DNA of 54,624 nucleotides from NCBI GenBank assembly GCA_040756735.1, contig JBFLYC010000024.1, positions 1-54,624 of the forward strand. Direction: 5' to 3'. Position numbers and translations under genes: made by a program. The stretch is from JBFLYC01 sp040756735 (GTDB lineage Bacteria > Bacillota > DSM-16504 > Desulfitibacterales > Desulfitibacteraceae). The stretch's first letter is position 1, and the number at the start of each line of letters is the position of its first letter. Below, piece by piece: positions 41,601 to 50,444 of the stretch. The notes below the pieces were generated by a model. It did not search any database. It saw only the letters and a program-made list of their open reading frames with translations, and had not been told where the DNA came from.

Positions 41601-43054
41601 GCTTCCAGTACGGATGCCTTTCTCTCTTCCGCTATCAATGCTTGCTGGTTTTTCTTCTTTTCATTTTCAAACTCTCCCTTGGCTTTCAGAGCCTTTTCAT
41701 GCGAAACCTCAAGCTCTTCAAACAGCCTGTCCGTCAAAAATCTGAGCTTACCCCCTGCTGCCCTGTAATCAGCCTTCAAAAGGTCTCCATCCGCTTCCAT
41801 TATCTCGAGACGCTTGCGGATTTCATTCACTTTTCCCTTAACCATACGGTACTCTCCATAGCCCTCCAGCGTCAGAAGATGGTTAAGCTGCTGTTCCAGC
41901 TCCCTTTGAACTTCATCTAATTGGCTTTTTACCGCCTCCAATTGCTGTTTTACTAAAAGCAGCCTTTCTTTTTCATGGTTAACCAGCCCTGCCTCAAGCA
42001 GCTTTTTCAAATGTTGGCCTTCGCTGCTGCTTGCAGTATTGTACTCCCTCTTTTCTATGACTTCTGCTTTTTCCTTTTCCAGTGTTTTCAGCTTGTTTCC
42101 AATGAGGTTCCTGATGGCTGCGGCTTCAAGCTTGCAGGCTTCGTATTCTTTAAATGCATTAAGAAGCTCATCATTTCTTCTCCCAAATTCGTTATAGTAA
42201 TCCTTTACCCTTTCAAATTCGGCCATGTGTCCCTTAAGCTTTAGATATTCATTTAGCCTGTCCCTGATTTCTATAAGGGTATCCGCAAGAAGGAGGCTTT
42301 CATCGCTGTTTTTGCCACCCTTGTTTAGAGCCTCAACATCCTCCACTATTTTCACAAACTGATTTTCAATCAGTTTCCTGGAGGTAGCGTTTTGTCTGAA
42401 ATAAGTCTCAATATTGTTTTCACCGCTGTTGATTCCCCTGATGATATTCCATTCGGCGTTAATGAGATTGTGCGCAGAAATATAGCTTTGATATTTGTCG
42501 ATTCTGTCAAAGACTTCTGCGGGCAAACCTTTTTGTTTCATCTGCTGTATATACTTCCTGATGTCCTCAAATCCTGCATAAGCTTTTTTCCCGGCCACTT
42601 CCATAACCAAGGGCACAGATTTTATTCCTGTTATCTTGTTGTCATTATAGAAGACACACCAGTTAAGGTGCTCTATATTCCCTGCTTGAGGATTTTCCTC
42701 TTCTTCAGGTCCTTCTGTTCCTTGGGGTTCGCCGGAGTTCTTTCTTTTTCTGGCACAAAACCCGGTCAGCAAATATTTGTAGCCGCCCCCGTCTTCCAGA
42801 ATCCACTCTACAGCTGCATGGGAGGTTCTGTCCTTCCCACCCTGGAACAAAAGACTTACGGGTTTTTCCTTTCTAAGAAATGACTTTGGCAGGACCGTCT
42901 GCAGCATCATTAGCAGCAGAAGGGATTTACCGCCCCCATTTTCAAGGTCATAAGTAGTATTCCTGCCCCCCAATTCCATTTTAAAATCATCATAGAACTG
43001 GGTTGCATTATTGAAGTGCACATTGACTAGTCTTAAACTGTTTATATGTGGCAT
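38654..43054 (-). CDS. jetC: Wadjet JetC, SMC-like ATPase
   Basis: A 1466-residue SMC-type protein. The N-terminal ATPase half carries the P-loop YDLENGGGKSLLLL (Lys43-Ser44). Long coiled coils run both ways around a central hinge-like segment (about residues 640-790). The C-terminal half has a signature-like GSEGQNNSLYF and a Walker-B-like VIIADNPFGATS. With JetA and JetB it forms an SMC complex that extrudes DNA loops and lets JetD cut circular plasmids. The start overlaps the jetB stop (TGATG). It is the last gene of the D-A-B-C operon. Confidence 0.9.
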   Translation of the reverse strand: MPHINSLRLVNVHFNNATQFYDDFKMELGGRNTTYDLENGGGKSLLLLMMLQTVLPKSFLRKEKPVSLLFQGGKDRTSHAAVEWILEDGGGYKYLLTGFCARKRKNSGEPQGTEGPEEEENPQAGNIEHLNWCVFYNDNKITGIKSVPLVMEVAGKKAYAGFEDIRKYIQQMKQKGLPAEVFDRIDKYQSYISAHNLINAEWNIIRGINSGENNIETYFRQNATSRKLIENQFVKIVEDVEALNKGGKNSDESLLLADTLIEIRDRLNEYLKLKGHMAEFERVKDYYNEFGRRNDELLNAFKEYEACKLEAAAIRNLIGNKLKTLEKEKAEVIEKREYNTASSSEGQHLKKLLEAGLVNHEKERLLLVKQQLEAVKSQLDEVQRELEQQLNHLLTLEGYGEYRMVKGKVNEIRKRLEIMEADGDLLKADYRAAGGKLRFLTDRLFEELEVSHEKALKAKGEFENEKKKNQQALIAEERKASVLEAAIDGLIEKETVLGEKLKELNSFFLGRGEMDAVLFPEQFLGRTEAELNQYLTEKDIITEKIESIDAKIQTLDLEAEKIKGEINIRLEAKKQHDNWLRAYRHELAALEKKAADLGKSTIREYQEELELLIHKESLNKFEREIEAGRMRQKKQLSEDRGYYVPNEEVLALAGQLSAKCEFVKAGIDWIAESKPEEKEMILREMPYLPFSVIVDRVSFEKLINGRMKLDFSSDYAVPVVNLEMVRLMKNGSKEDIYYFCSFSGLLINTSRYEQYLHSIEAELKNLDREITAAETRINELNADLSKVEVFHARYPKEQVESNKIKVEALENEITDLKKHQRHINETKNHILKEKDILNWKVKELLKLTTECREKIDKLSQSIQIGKDLADARDQLGKKRGELEDVSKKITNIKAAADKLEKEYNSAEAQINQLMLRLHDVKKEKEQLSSFEEVENDMPIAQARAEYQALYEAVSGRTAEESELRRDLDEHENRLDTLKTRIKRDYKGDLEEIEKSEENSPPISIPSQNMIEKARSDKGQNAIKLNDVGEKIININLKINSAQVKLEEILKGLPKEIEADLPHYDSETRYVQEIEQIELLIKSYDEEVKSANEQLERIKEENSRLNNLAEDYDAFIEREAVANDGSIAPEIKDFRLFDKEYRLLEKIIQDLCLKWDDRLKAVNEETAQFIIREPLEELGKISRPISAGQCLTRKEAFMEYIANIEEQMQKISNDILKLESYQQDFIRRCIQRAELVLGHLRKLESLSRIEVYGRRINMIELRLHEFEEKEKHLRMKAHVDGVVREISEEGAVDRKRVAARLSTKELLAQIADMDKAAVRLYKIESIPENSRFYRWEHAIGSEGQNNSLYFIFAACLISFIRMLSITNTSIRTKKVIIADNPFGATSAVYLWDPMFKIMKQNDIQLIAPGHRIPREITSRFGVNYLLNQDILQDGRMRVVVKDVRVEEDEDKFRYIESEQLSLLQDRM

Positions 43055-43776
43055 CAGCCGCTTACCTCCAAGTCTTTAACCAAGGAAAGCAGGTCTTTCC
43101 TGTTATCCCTGTCCTCATAATAATTCCAGATAATGGTTTTAAATCTTTCCGTGGGATAAATAATTCTCTGGTTCATATCCAATACAATCAGTTTTTCGCT
43201 GTCCAAGAATCTGCATATGTTTTCAACGAAAGCAACCTTGTCATTTTTGCCTCCTGAAACACCTTCCCTGGCATCAGGTAACCTTTGCCACACCTTGCAT
43301 ATTTCTACAAAGTCAAACTGGTTTTCTTGACTGACTGCTTCTAAATCATCCATCTTCAACAAGGTTTCAAACCTCTTAGAGACATTCTCAATAAGGTCAC
43401 TTATTTTAATATATACCACAGGGGTATCAGGATAAGCTTCCCGGTAGAACATGGTAACAAGAGTCATTATGATGAAATATCCGGTAAACAGCTCGCTGTT
43501 ATTGGAAATATAGCTGATCTTGTCCCGCAGTTCCTCGTTTGTCCACCCAAAAAGCCTGCTGCCGGCTTCTGGACAAATAAACAGCCTGTCGTTTCCAGAA
43601 TAAACCTGGAGCTCCAGCTTACCTGCAATATGAAAAAGCATTTCCTCGACATCGGTGCTATACCTGTATCTTTCATACAAGAGTGCATTCTTGCTTTTGC
43701 TTACCTCTTCACCCTGCAAAAGGGCTTTCAGTATGGCCAGGGCATCATCCAATACTTCAATTGTTTTAGAGTTCAT
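43054..43776 (-). CDS. jetB: Wadjet JetB (MksE-like kite subunit)
   Basis: 240 residues, helical with winged-helix-like segments; resembles the small DUF6063-type protein that accompanies JetA and JetC. It is assigned mainly by position: its ATG overlaps the jetA stop (ATGA) and its stop overlaps the jetC ATG. In the complex it binds JetA, as MksE binds MksF. Confidence comes from the order of four coupled genes rather than from motifs. Confidence 0.8.
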   Translation of the reverse strand: MNSKTIEVLDDALAILKALLQGEEVSKSKNALLYERYRYSTDVEEMLFHIAGKLELQVYSGNDRLFICPEAGSRLFGWTNEELRDKISYISNNSELFTGYFIIMTLVTMFYREAYPDTPVVYIKISDLIENVSKRFETLLKMDDLEAVSQENQFDFVEICKVWQRLPDAREGVSGGKNDKVAFVENICRFLDSEKLIVLDMNQRIIYPTERFKTIIWNYYEDRDNRKDLLSLVKDLEVSG

Positions 43777-45422
43777 AGTTTACGTTCTCCTATAAACAAC
43801 ATATTTGTTATTTTCAATCCTGGTAAAAGCTCAACTTCCTCTTCAGGAAAGCTTTGCACAGTTACCTGGCTGATTTTCCCTTCAACATGTGCAGCAAGCG
43901 CTGCCTTGACAAAAATCTCTTCCATGGTTTTAAGCTCTTCATCCATTTGGATTTTCCCGTCAGCAAAGCTGATAGTTCGGGAATAACTCCCTATTTTCTT
44001 GTCCCTGTTCATTTCAATGATAAAGCTCAAGAAATCGCCATTATACACGCTGTCCTCCGAATACTTCTCCGCCAATCTGCTGCAAAAATCCGGCAGGCAT
44101 ACCTGCATCTCAGGGGTGTCCAACATCTCCAACAGCTTCACCGCATAAAATATGAAGCTCCTCTTCACCCGGTTACGGGTTATATCATCCATTGTCACCC
44201 TGTCTGCATGAATATCACTTCCCAGGCTTTCTTTGTCCTCTGGCCTGCCCCTTAATACACGCTGGGGTTCAAAAGCTCTCAAGGGGTTGAAGCTTTTTCT
44301 GATATAAGGGTTCATTAATGGTTCAAACAAGTATTTAAGGGCTTCCGGTTTTTTATTCTGGGAGATAATCTTTTCAAACTCACCCTGAAAGTTGAACCTT
44401 TCGGTGAATATTGCTTTCCTTCTGATCCCCAGCGCCTTGTCATACTCCCTGGTAAAACCTACTGCTTCCTTCAGCAGCTCTGTGTGCAGTGTCTGGGCAC
44501 GGCCAATTTCCTTCTCAATAATTTTTATTAATGTAAAAGTCCGTACTTCTCTCTCAGAAGCTTCGCCATTGTTAATTCTCTCCACATATTCGCTAAAGGC
44601 GCTTCGAACGTTTTTTAGCGCCGCATTAAACAACTCTGCTTCTTCTTCAAACTGCATGACGATACTTTTATGGTAGCTGTTGTAAGACTCTCCAAAGTCT
44701 AACCGGCCATATATGAGGGCTTCCAGCAGAGAATATTTTCTATCCTTTTTCTTCTGCACTTCCATATTCAGCCTTCGTACTGTTTCATAGGCAAAGCCGA
44801 AAGCGCCTTTTTCCATCTGCTTTTGAAAAAGGAGAAGATTGATGGTAATCTTGGTTTCCTCGGGAAACTCCTTTGTCCTGAGATAAAAGTCAACTCCTTG
44901 TTCAGTAATATAATATTGGAGCTCTCCTTCCTCAGATTGCCTGATCTCCAGGAATTTTACATATTTTTCTCTGAAACTGCTGGTTTTTAAATTATAAACG
45001 TTTAAAACAAAATTCCGCCCCCCGTTTTGCAGCCCATCCAGTATTTCTGCTGTCAGTTCCTTTACTGCTTCCGGCTCCAAATCCTTCGCAAGGATTCTTT
45101 TCAAAGCCTTGGATAGAAATGCTGCCAGATTCTGAAATGTAACCCCTTTATGCTTGAGCTTTCCTTCATAAATCAAATAGGAAATGATTAAAAAGCACAG
45201 CTCAGGAACCAGCCTTGAGGATTCCTCAATCTTGCGTTTCCTAAGCATATCCATGATGGGATAGTACACCTTGACCTGCTCCAGCCGCATGTCCAGTTCT
45301 TCCAGAAAGTCGTCTACAAGGGACATCTCCGGATCTTTTTCCCCGGTGTTTTCCTGTATTATCTCACGGGCCAACATGTCGTCTTTATCAATATTTTGGA
45401 TACTGCGCTTTGCATCAATCAT
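43773..45422 (-). CDS. jetA: Wadjet JetA (kleisin-like subunit)
   Basis: 549 residues from ATG 45422, mostly helical; resembles the DUF5716-type JetA family, the kleisin (MksF-like) subunit that bridges the JetC heads. No catalytic motif is expected. The start overlaps the jetD stop by 8 bp; a TTG at 45437 in the same frame is a less likely start. The central part (about residues 230-300) is rich in charged helices typical for the family. Confidence 0.82.
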   Translation of the reverse strand: MIDAKRSIQNIDKDDMLAREIIQENTGEKDPEMSLVDDFLEELDMRLEQVKVYYPIMDMLRKRKIEESSRLVPELCFLIISYLIYEGKLKHKGVTFQNLAAFLSKALKRILAKDLEPEAVKELTAEILDGLQNGGRNFVLNVYNLKTSSFREKYVKFLEIRQSEEGELQYYITEQGVDFYLRTKEFPEETKITINLLLFQKQMEKGAFGFAYETVRRLNMEVQKKKDRKYSLLEALIYGRLDFGESYNSYHKSIVMQFEEEAELFNAALKNVRSAFSEYVERINNGEASEREVRTFTLIKIIEKEIGRAQTLHTELLKEAVGFTREYDKALGIRRKAIFTERFNFQGEFEKIISQNKKPEALKYLFEPLMNPYIRKSFNPLRAFEPQRVLRGRPEDKESLGSDIHADRVTMDDITRNRVKRSFIFYAVKLLEMLDTPEMQVCLPDFCSRLAEKYSEDSVYNGDFLSFIIEMNRDKKIGSYSRTISFADGKIQMDEELKTMEEIFVKAALAAHVEGKISQVTVQSFPEEEVELLPGLKITNMLFIGERKL

Positions 45423-46527
45423 TTTGTGTACTTCCAAACCTTTCTTTCATTTCTACAGCAGAAAGAGCTTCCTGTGGAATATAAAAGCCCCCCTCCAGAA
45501 GCTTTTTCAGTTTTATAGCCCAGGACTGGTCAAATGCACTGATGAACCTCTCAATGTTTTCAATATTTACCTTCTGCTGCTTTGGAATTTTTACAGGTTC
45601 CCTTCTTTGCCCGATCTCGAAAACAGCCTGATATCCTTCACAAAAGGGCAATATTCTGTATTGAGGATATTGGTCCAAAAGCTCGCAGTAGATGTTTATA
45701 CCCTCTGCATCAAGGTCGCCAAAGTAAAAAAATATATCTCTTTGCGGGTCAACATCATATTCATCAACAAACTTGAAGCTGCTGATTATTTTCTTTCCTT
45801 CACCGTAAACAAGCATGTCGGCCTTGACAATTGATGAACAATCCATAATATTACGTTTAAAAGACCAGAAGGTATCCCTATTTTCAATAATGTAAACATT
45901 TCTAGAAACTTTAGAATGAAAATCCTTGTTCTGAAAACTGAAAAAAGGTTCAATAGTATCTTCACATCTTATGTTCGAAAAACCAAGCCCCAGCCTTTTC
46001 AGAACAGTTTCTCCATGGCTTCTGTTTTTGCCGTCTCCCTTAATAAACTTTTCATTGCCGAAAAGCTGATATGACCTTTCATTCGCCGTAACGATATCAT
46101 TATTTTTCTGCCTAAGAAAACTAGAAATAATTTCAATGATAACCCTGTCCTTCACAAAATCCTGTGGATTTTTCAGATAATAATCCAGCTTTGCAGGAGG
46201 CTCTATACTTTTAATAATTTGCCTGGCCAACTCGTCATCTTTTTTTTCTGCTTTTCTATTTATTCTGTATTTTAAATGCAGTCCATGAGTAGTAATGGGT
46301 TTTTTGCCTACAGGTGAAATTAGCTTCTCTGAGACAAGCTTCATAACTGCATCATGAAAAGCATCCCGACCTTCCGGGCTTTGAAGATAAGCAGGCATGT
46401 CATAATTGTCGCCTTCAATGGCAGAAAGCAGCCTTCCCAAGAAAATATATTTACCCTGATAAATGTAAATTTCATTTTTTAGTTTTATATAAAACAACTC
46501 ACTATTGTACATCTCGTTACATTTCAT
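45415..46527 (-). CDS. jetD: Wadjet JetD, Toprim-fold nuclease
   Basis: About 370 residues from ATG 46527, behind GGGGTGAA. The C-terminal DUF2220/Toprim domain shows the acidic positions YIIENRDTFWSF (Glu) and YFGDLDAEGINIY (Asp-x-Asp), followed by GFYIPQEAL. JetD cuts DNA held by the JetABC complex. The N-terminal half is the winged-helix DUF3322-like part. It is the first gene of the operon; the D-A-B-C order differs from the A-B-C-D order of type I Wadjet and points to type II or III. Confidence 0.88.
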   Translation of the reverse strand: MKCNEMYNSELFYIKLKNEIYIYQGKYIFLGRLLSAIEGDNYDMPAYLQSPEGRDAFHDAVMKLVSEKLISPVGKKPITTHGLHLKYRINRKAEKKDDELARQIIKSIEPPAKLDYYLKNPQDFVKDRVIIEIISSFLRQKNNDIVTANERSYQLFGNEKFIKGDGKNRSHGETVLKRLGLGFSNIRCEDTIEPFFSFQNKDFHSKVSRNVYIIENRDTFWSFKRNIMDCSSIVKADMLVYGEGKKIISSFKFVDEYDVDPQRDIFFYFGDLDAEGINIYCELLDQYPQYRILPFCEGYQAVFEIGQRREPVKIPKQQKVNIENIERFISAFDQSWAIKLKKLLEGGFYIPQEALSAVEMKERFGSTQND

Positions 46528-46568
46528 GAATTTCACCCCACGACAGCATGGAATCTCTCTTGAAGTTT

Positions 46569-47108
46569 TTAACCCGTCCTTAAATTCCAAACAGCTTCAC
46601 CTTTAAGCATGATAGCTGCATCTTTCCAGTGCCCAAATCTTACATACTCATTTATATATTCATCAGCTAAGTTGATGCCTCCTGTGAAACCCGTATGCCC
46701 ATCAATTATAACAATTTTACGGTGGTCCCTATTATTTAATCTAGGGGTTAACAACGGAATTAATGGATTAAAAATGCTGCACTTTATACCCATTTTTTCT
46801 AGCGTTTTATCATATCTATACGGGAGTTTAAAAAGACAGCCCACATCATCATAAATAACTCGAACATCTACACCTTCATTGACTTTTTCTTTAAGAATAT
46901 CCAGAATACTATTCCACATCACGCCTTCTTCAATAATAAAATACTCCAGGAATATATATCTTTGAGCTTTTTTCAGCTCTTCTTTTAATCTCTGAAATTT
47001 TATCTCACCTACTGGTAAATATTCGACAACAGTATTTTTATATGGTGGAAAATAAGCATGACCCTGGATGTATCTAGATTGAACAGCTGCATGTCTAAAT
47101 AGTATCAT
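46569..47108 (-). pseudogene. Cardiolipin synthase (PLD family) fragment
   Basis: 179 codons spanning the first PLD domain: NTVVEYLPVGEIKFQRLKEE, IFLEYFIIEEGVMWNSIL and the HKD motif NNRDHRKIVIIDGHTGFTGG. The N-terminal membrane helices and the second PLD domain, including the second HKD motif, are missing; the frame ends right after GEAVWN. The start coincides with the stop of the activase gene. Phospholipid synthase activity needs two HKD motifs, so this is a remnant. It directly precedes the Wadjet operon. Confidence 0.75.
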
Positions 47109-48058
47109 TATTTTTTTACTGCACCTTTCTCACATTTATTGCCCCATGCATCAATAAGTTCATTATCCCTGTATATACAGATAATCTCACAATTGTTAGG
47201 ACACTTATTGCAATCTATCCCTTTTGTAGTAAAGTCTATTTCTGTAATATCAAATGTAAAAAGCTTTTCAGTTTTTGATTTCCTGGCTAAAATTGCTACT
47301 CCCAGGGCGCCAATCAAGTGGCTGTTTGGATGAACCTTAACAGGATAACCTGTTGCTTCTTCAAAAGCTTTCACCACTCCTTCGTTTTTGCTAACACCAC
47401 CCTGGAATACAATTGGGGGTACAATTCTCTTTCCCTTGCCCACGTTATTAAGGTAATTATTAACAACGGATTTGCAAAGGCCAGCAACAATATCTTCTTT
47501 TGAATGTCCGATCTGGGCCTTGTGGACGAGGTCCGATTCTGCAAAGACAGTGCAGCGGGCCGCAATAGGCGTTGGTTTCTTTGCTTTCAATGCAATCCTA
47601 CCAAAATCCTCTACTTCAACTCCTATGCGGTGAGCCTGACTAGACAAAAATGCGCCTGTACCAGCCGCACAAAGAGTGTTCATGGCATAATCAACAACAA
47701 CGCCATTTTCTATTAAAATAATTTTTGAGTCCTGACCACCTATTTCAAAAATGGTACGAACGTCAGGGTACAGGGATATTGTGCCAATAGCGTGGGCCGT
47801 TATCTCGTTTTTCACCACAACAGCATTTGTCATGACACCAATAAGCTTTCGTGCACTTCCTGTAGTGCCTACTGCAACAACCTTATATTTGCTGTTATCG
47901 AACTGTGTTTCAAGGGCAGACAGTAATTTTTTTACTGACCCAATAGGATTTATCTCCGTAAGCAAATATTCCTTTGCTAGTATGTTATTATCTTTATCAA
48001 TTATTACTGCCTTGGTAGAAATGGAACCAATGTCTATTCCCAGATAAGCTTTTTCCAT
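47108..48058 (-). CDS. 2-hydroxyacyl-CoA dehydratase-type ATP-dependent activator (HgdC/BadFG family)
   Basis: 316 residues of the ASKHA-fold activase family: phosphate loop LGIDIGSISTKAVI, second motif FEIGGQDSKII, cluster Cys in NTLCAAGTGAF and AARCTVFAESD (bridging [4Fe-4S] of the dimer) and FQGGVSKNEGV. Such proteins use ATP to push an electron into a partner dehydratase or double-cubane protein. A C-terminal extension has CNKCPNNCEIIC, an additional Cys motif. It is coupled to the next gene upstream (TGATATG). Confidence 0.9.
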   Translation of the reverse strand: MEKAYLGIDIGSISTKAVIIDKDNNILAKEYLLTEINPIGSVKKLLSALETQFDNSKYKVVAVGTTGSARKLIGVMTNAVVVKNEITAHAIGTISLYPDVRTIFEIGGQDSKIILIENGVVVDYAMNTLCAAGTGAFLSSQAHRIGVEVEDFGRIALKAKKPTPIAARCTVFAESDLVHKAQIGHSKEDIVAGLCKSVVNNYLNNVGKGKRIVPPIVFQGGVSKNEGVVKAFEEATGYPVKVHPNSHLIGALGVAILARKSKTEKLFTFDITEIDFTTKGIDCNKCPNNCEIICIYRDNELIDAWGNKCEKGAVKK

Positions 48059-48059
48059 A

Positions 48060-49127
48060 TCAGACTTTTCCCTCATTTCTCATGATGATCATATCATAAA
48101 ACGCCTCAAGACGTGTTTGGATACCAGTTTCACTGGTCTGCGTATCAAAACTAAGATATACAATTGGCAAATTATAATCAGCACTAATATTTTGCAGTAC
48201 AGGTATGGCATCAACCTCTGGTGTACATCCAAAAGATTTTACATGTATAAGTCCGTCATAGCCTTTTTTAGCACAGTCCAATGCCTTATTTATAGTAAAC
48301 ATACTTGTTGCACCCATATGATATTTGGCATAGTTTTTAATATGTTCTTTTATTTTTTTACCAGATCGGCGCAGTAACGAGTTGGTTACATTAAGCCATC
48401 TGTCAACAACTATGCCTTTTTGCGCTAGCTCTTTTTCAATGTAATGGTTGCTAAAAGGTTCCATGATGGTATAATATTCACCTATTATTCCCACCCGTAA
48501 AGGCCTGTCAGGTTTCTTGATCTCGACTTTTTTAATTAGCTTCATGTATTCGTTATAAATACGATTTAGAGTTTTTTTATTATCAACTGTCCTAAGCTCT
48601 GAAAGGAACTCTTTGTAAATTGTTTCGAGCTCTCCTTCTACAGTTTCAAAACCAATGTTCTTGCGTATATAGTCCTCAATTTCATCCATGTATTCAACCA
48701 TTTTAATAACCACGGGTAATATTCGAGCAATATTTTTTAAGGACATTCTGGGATTTATTTCCTTAAACCGGTTATATATTGTAAGCGGTTTAGAAAAATG
48801 CGCCCTGGCCATGTTAACAAACCGTACTTCGTATCCCAGATCTTTTAGAATCTGCTCATGTAATTCTCCATAATATTCCAAGCGGCAAGCCCCTGCAGCC
48901 TGTACAAGTGTATTTGCTCCAGCTTCAATTGTTTCTATAAAGTTGCCAAGATTATATTTAAATGGTGCACAGACATAATCGGGACTATGGCGACTGCCGA
49001 TTTCCAGTGTCTTCTTTGTAATAGGAGGCGGCATTATATATTCAACATCCAATCCCTTGGTAAACAATATCTCAATGGGTATGCAGTAATTTCCCATATG
49101 AGGAAAGCTTACTTTATACTTCTCCAC
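48060..49127 (-). CDS. HgdB-like/activase-associated Fe-S protein, subunit 2
   Basis: About 355 residues. It belongs to the 2-hydroxyglutaryl-CoA dehydratase component D/activase-related family. Three Cys in conserved settings (DYVCAPFKY, AAGACRLEYY, SFGCTPEVD) are candidates for a [4Fe-4S] or double-cubane cluster. GTG 49127 is favoured as start because AAGGA lies 8 nt upstream, although ATG 49136 is in frame. It overlaps the gene upstream by 14 bp. Confidence 0.75.
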   Translation of the reverse strand: MEKYKVSFPHMGNYCIPIEILFTKGLDVEYIMPPPITKKTLEIGSRHSPDYVCAPFKYNLGNFIETIEAGANTLVQAAGACRLEYYGELHEQILKDLGYEVRFVNMARAHFSKPLTIYNRFKEINPRMSLKNIARILPVVIKMVEYMDEIEDYIRKNIGFETVEGELETIYKEFLSELRTVDNKKTLNRIYNEYMKLIKKVEIKKPDRPLRVGIIGEYYTIMEPFSNHYIEKELAQKGIVVDRWLNVTNSLLRRSGKKIKEHIKNYAKYHMGATSMFTINKALDCAKKGYDGLIHVKSFGCTPEVDAIPVLQNISADYNLPIVYLSFDTQTSETGIQTRLEAFYDMIIMRNEGKV

Positions 49128-50040
49128 TATAATCATCCTTTTTAAACTTAATGATGTCTATAAAGCTTTCCAGGCGTGTTTCCAGCCCTGCCCTTCCTTC
49201 TTGACCATCAATCATTATATTAAGCAGAGGTTTATCCTTTACTCTCCTGATGATAACTTCATTAACTAGCGAATCCGGGCCACAAGGAAAAGTGCTTACA
49301 AGTATAATCCCATCTACTCTGTTTTTATACATTACAACCGAACCTACAAGTTCTTTATTGAATGCCCACGGCAATGTTTCACTTATTTGTACTGATTTTG
49401 CAACTGCCGATTTTTTGTCAGCAATATCTGCTATTATAGGAGTTGCTCCTATTTCCTTTAAATAATTTATTATGGGCTGACCTATATATTTATCATGAAT
49501 ATTGTATCCATGGGCAACCAGGAGGATTTTTATATTTTTGGTCCAAAGCATATCTTCTTGTCTTTTTTGTTCCATAATCTCTACGGCTTTCTTTGTTTGT
49601 CTTGCTATTAAATAGGACCGCAGACAGCTTGTCTTTCTTTTCCCAAGAAACTTGCCCATTTTTAAAAAAGCTTTTAATTCAGCTTCCGAATTTTTCAAGT
49701 CAATATTGTAGTCCAGCAGTTTTAGACCCTTGTCTCTAAATGTATTATTAACAACGTCATAAATGGCCTGAAACTTGGTACATACTGCTCCATAGTTTCC
49801 TAGGTTTGAAATCCGGGGTATTAGTATATAATCACATTTATCAATCAGCCATTCCACATGCCCTAAATATATTTTTGAAGATAAACATGCTTCATCAATG
49901 GCATAAGTCATCCCTTTATCAATTATTTCTTTGTTGGTATCCGGACTAACAACAAAGTCTACATTTAGTTCTTCAAAAAAAGTTTCCCATAGGAGATAAT
50001 AGCGATAGTACAAAAAACTCCTCGGTATACCAACCTTCAT
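49114..50040 (-). CDS. HgdB-like/activase-associated Fe-S protein, subunit 1 (DUF2229-like)
   Basis: About 308 residues from ATG 50040, behind AAGGAGGG; the 47 codons upstream in the same frame have no ribosome binding site. The opening KVGIPRSFLYYRYYLLWETF is typical of the DUF2229 part found in very large activase proteins. Three Cys (DEACLSSKIY, AVCTKFQ, FPCGPDSLV) mirror those of the neighbour, so the two probably form a heterodimer served by the activator. First gene of the trio. Confidence 0.75.
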   Translation of the reverse strand: MKVGIPRSFLYYRYYLLWETFFEELNVDFVVSPDTNKEIIDKGMTYAIDEACLSSKIYLGHVEWLIDKCDYILIPRISNLGNYGAVCTKFQAIYDVVNNTFRDKGLKLLDYNIDLKNSEAELKAFLKMGKFLGKRKTSCLRSYLIARQTKKAVEIMEQKRQEDMLWTKNIKILLVAHGYNIHDKYIGQPIINYLKEIGATPIIADIADKKSAVAKSVQISETLPWAFNKELVGSVVMYKNRVDGIILVSTFPCGPDSLVNEVIIRRVKDKPLLNIMIDGQEGRAGLETRLESFIDIIKFKKDDYSGEV

Positions 50041-50315
50041 GATTGTTCCCTCCTTTCCAGCTGACTTGATGGCTTTATCTGGTATTTTATTTAGTACAAT
50101 ATATATTTCATCTTTTTTATTGTCAATAGATAACCAAAGCATTTTATCCCTTATTTTTATTAAAGGCCAGCAGTCCGGCAATATTACCGAATGTTTTACA
50201 ATGTATTATTTCTTGGGCGCTTGAATATCTAAGTCCATCTTCTCTTTTATAAAACTGGCACTTTTAGATTAACAGATACATTTTTAACGAAATAGCGCTG
50301 CACAAGGATTATAAC

Positions 50316-50333
50316 GACTATTTGAAAATAGTC
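50316..50333. promoter_or_regulatory. Perfect hairpin upstream of the toxin-antitoxin promoter
   Basis: GACTATTT and AAATAGTC are perfect 8-bp arms. The site lies about 50 bp before the -35 box, in the region between the activase trio and the toxin-antitoxin genes, which are divergent. It may be an operator. Without a T run it is not a terminator. Confidence 0.35.
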
Positions 50334-50382
50334 TTAGGTATACGGAAACCACAGGAGTATAAACGACTGTAACAAAAACCGG

Positions 50383-50411
50383 TTGATTTCATAGCTTTAA
50401 AAGGGTAAAAT
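50383..50411 (+). promoter_or_regulatory. Promoter of the toxin-antitoxin operon
   Basis: TTGATT and TAAAAT are separated by exactly 17 bp, followed by an A/T-rich start region. AAGGAGATGAT then precedes the antitoxin ATG at 50445. Autorepression by the antitoxin is usual for this family. Confidence 0.65.
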
Positions 50412-50444
50412 ATAATTAGAATATTACTACAAGGAGATGATGCA

